From Iamia sp035765045 (GTDB lineage: Bacteria; Actinomycetota; Acidimicrobiia; Acidimicrobiales; Iamiaceae), in contig DASTYI010000097.1 in NCBI GenBank assembly GCA_035765045.1, forward strand, positions 1 through 6,892: 6,892 nucleotides of DNA. Reading direction: 5' to 3'. Position numbers and translations under genes: made by a program. Shown in pieces: positions 6,853 to 6,892 of this stretch. The notes below the pieces were generated by a model. That model did not search any database, was not told the DNA's origin, and saw nothing but the letters and a program-made list of their open reading frames with translations. Numbering within the stretch: the first letter of the stretch is position 1; each line of letters starts with the position of its first letter.

Positions 6853-6892
6853 GGCGATCAGATCCGACGGCTTCCCGTCGGATCTGATCGCC
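6853..6892. terminator. Perfect 18-bp inverted repeat with 4-nt loop, probable terminator
   Basis: GGCGATCAGATCCGACGG (6853-6870), loop CTTC (6871-6874), and its exact reverse complement (6875-6892). It lies 51 nt after the last stop codon. The right arm ends exactly at the window edge, so the stem may be longer (6850-6852, ACC, would need GGT next) and a T-tract cannot be assessed. As the stem is symmetric it could end transcripts from both sides if a convergent gene follows. Confidence 0.75.

Overview
The window is very GC-rich, with G or C at nearly every third codon position. It carries the marks of a high-GC actinobacterium: several genes that appear leaderless, with a TANNNT-like -10 box 6-8 nt before the start codon, a FumC of the mycobacterial type, and a secreted CAP protein carrying DUF4214-like repeats. 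That last combination, with the overall gene style, makes me think of Acidimicrobiia (Iamia-like). The phylum is fairly secure; the class is an inference from memory.

Layout. (i) 1-1342, plus strand: a short thioredoxin-fold protein whose start codon lies one base outside the window, then a rhomboid-fold membrane protein that looks catalytically dead. (ii) 1361-5555, minus strand, in transcription order: a DUF1360 membrane protein, class II fumarase FumC, a DinB-VOC two-domain protein, and a secreted CAP/DUF4214 protein. They lie head to tail with gaps of 29, 45 and 116 nt, but fumC and the DinB-VOC gene each have their own -10-like box at the start codon, and the CAP gene has a strong Shine-Dalgarno and a palindrome upstream. 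They are therefore probably expressed partly independently. The array converges on the rhomboid-like gene with only 18 nt between stop codons. (iii) 5666-6801, plus strand, divergent from the DUF1360 gene: two tightly coupled genes (5 nt apart) for Ala/Glu/Arg/Gln-rich coiled-coil proteins. The first has a CsbD-like head. It is preceded by a sequence resembling a sigma-B/sigma-F stress promoter. (iv) 6802-6892: a C-rich, G-poor tract followed by a perfect 18-bp inverted repeat ending at the window edge, a probable transcription end.

Most of the window is ordinary chromosomal content. The most interesting part is the two-gene coiled-coil operon. The head of the second protein aligns without gaps to the CsbD-like head of the first, so the pair look like tandem diverged paralogues under stress control, with unknown function. 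No RNA genes, CRISPR arrays, insertion sequences or signs of recent transfer were seen. No intergenic gap exceeds about 120 nt.
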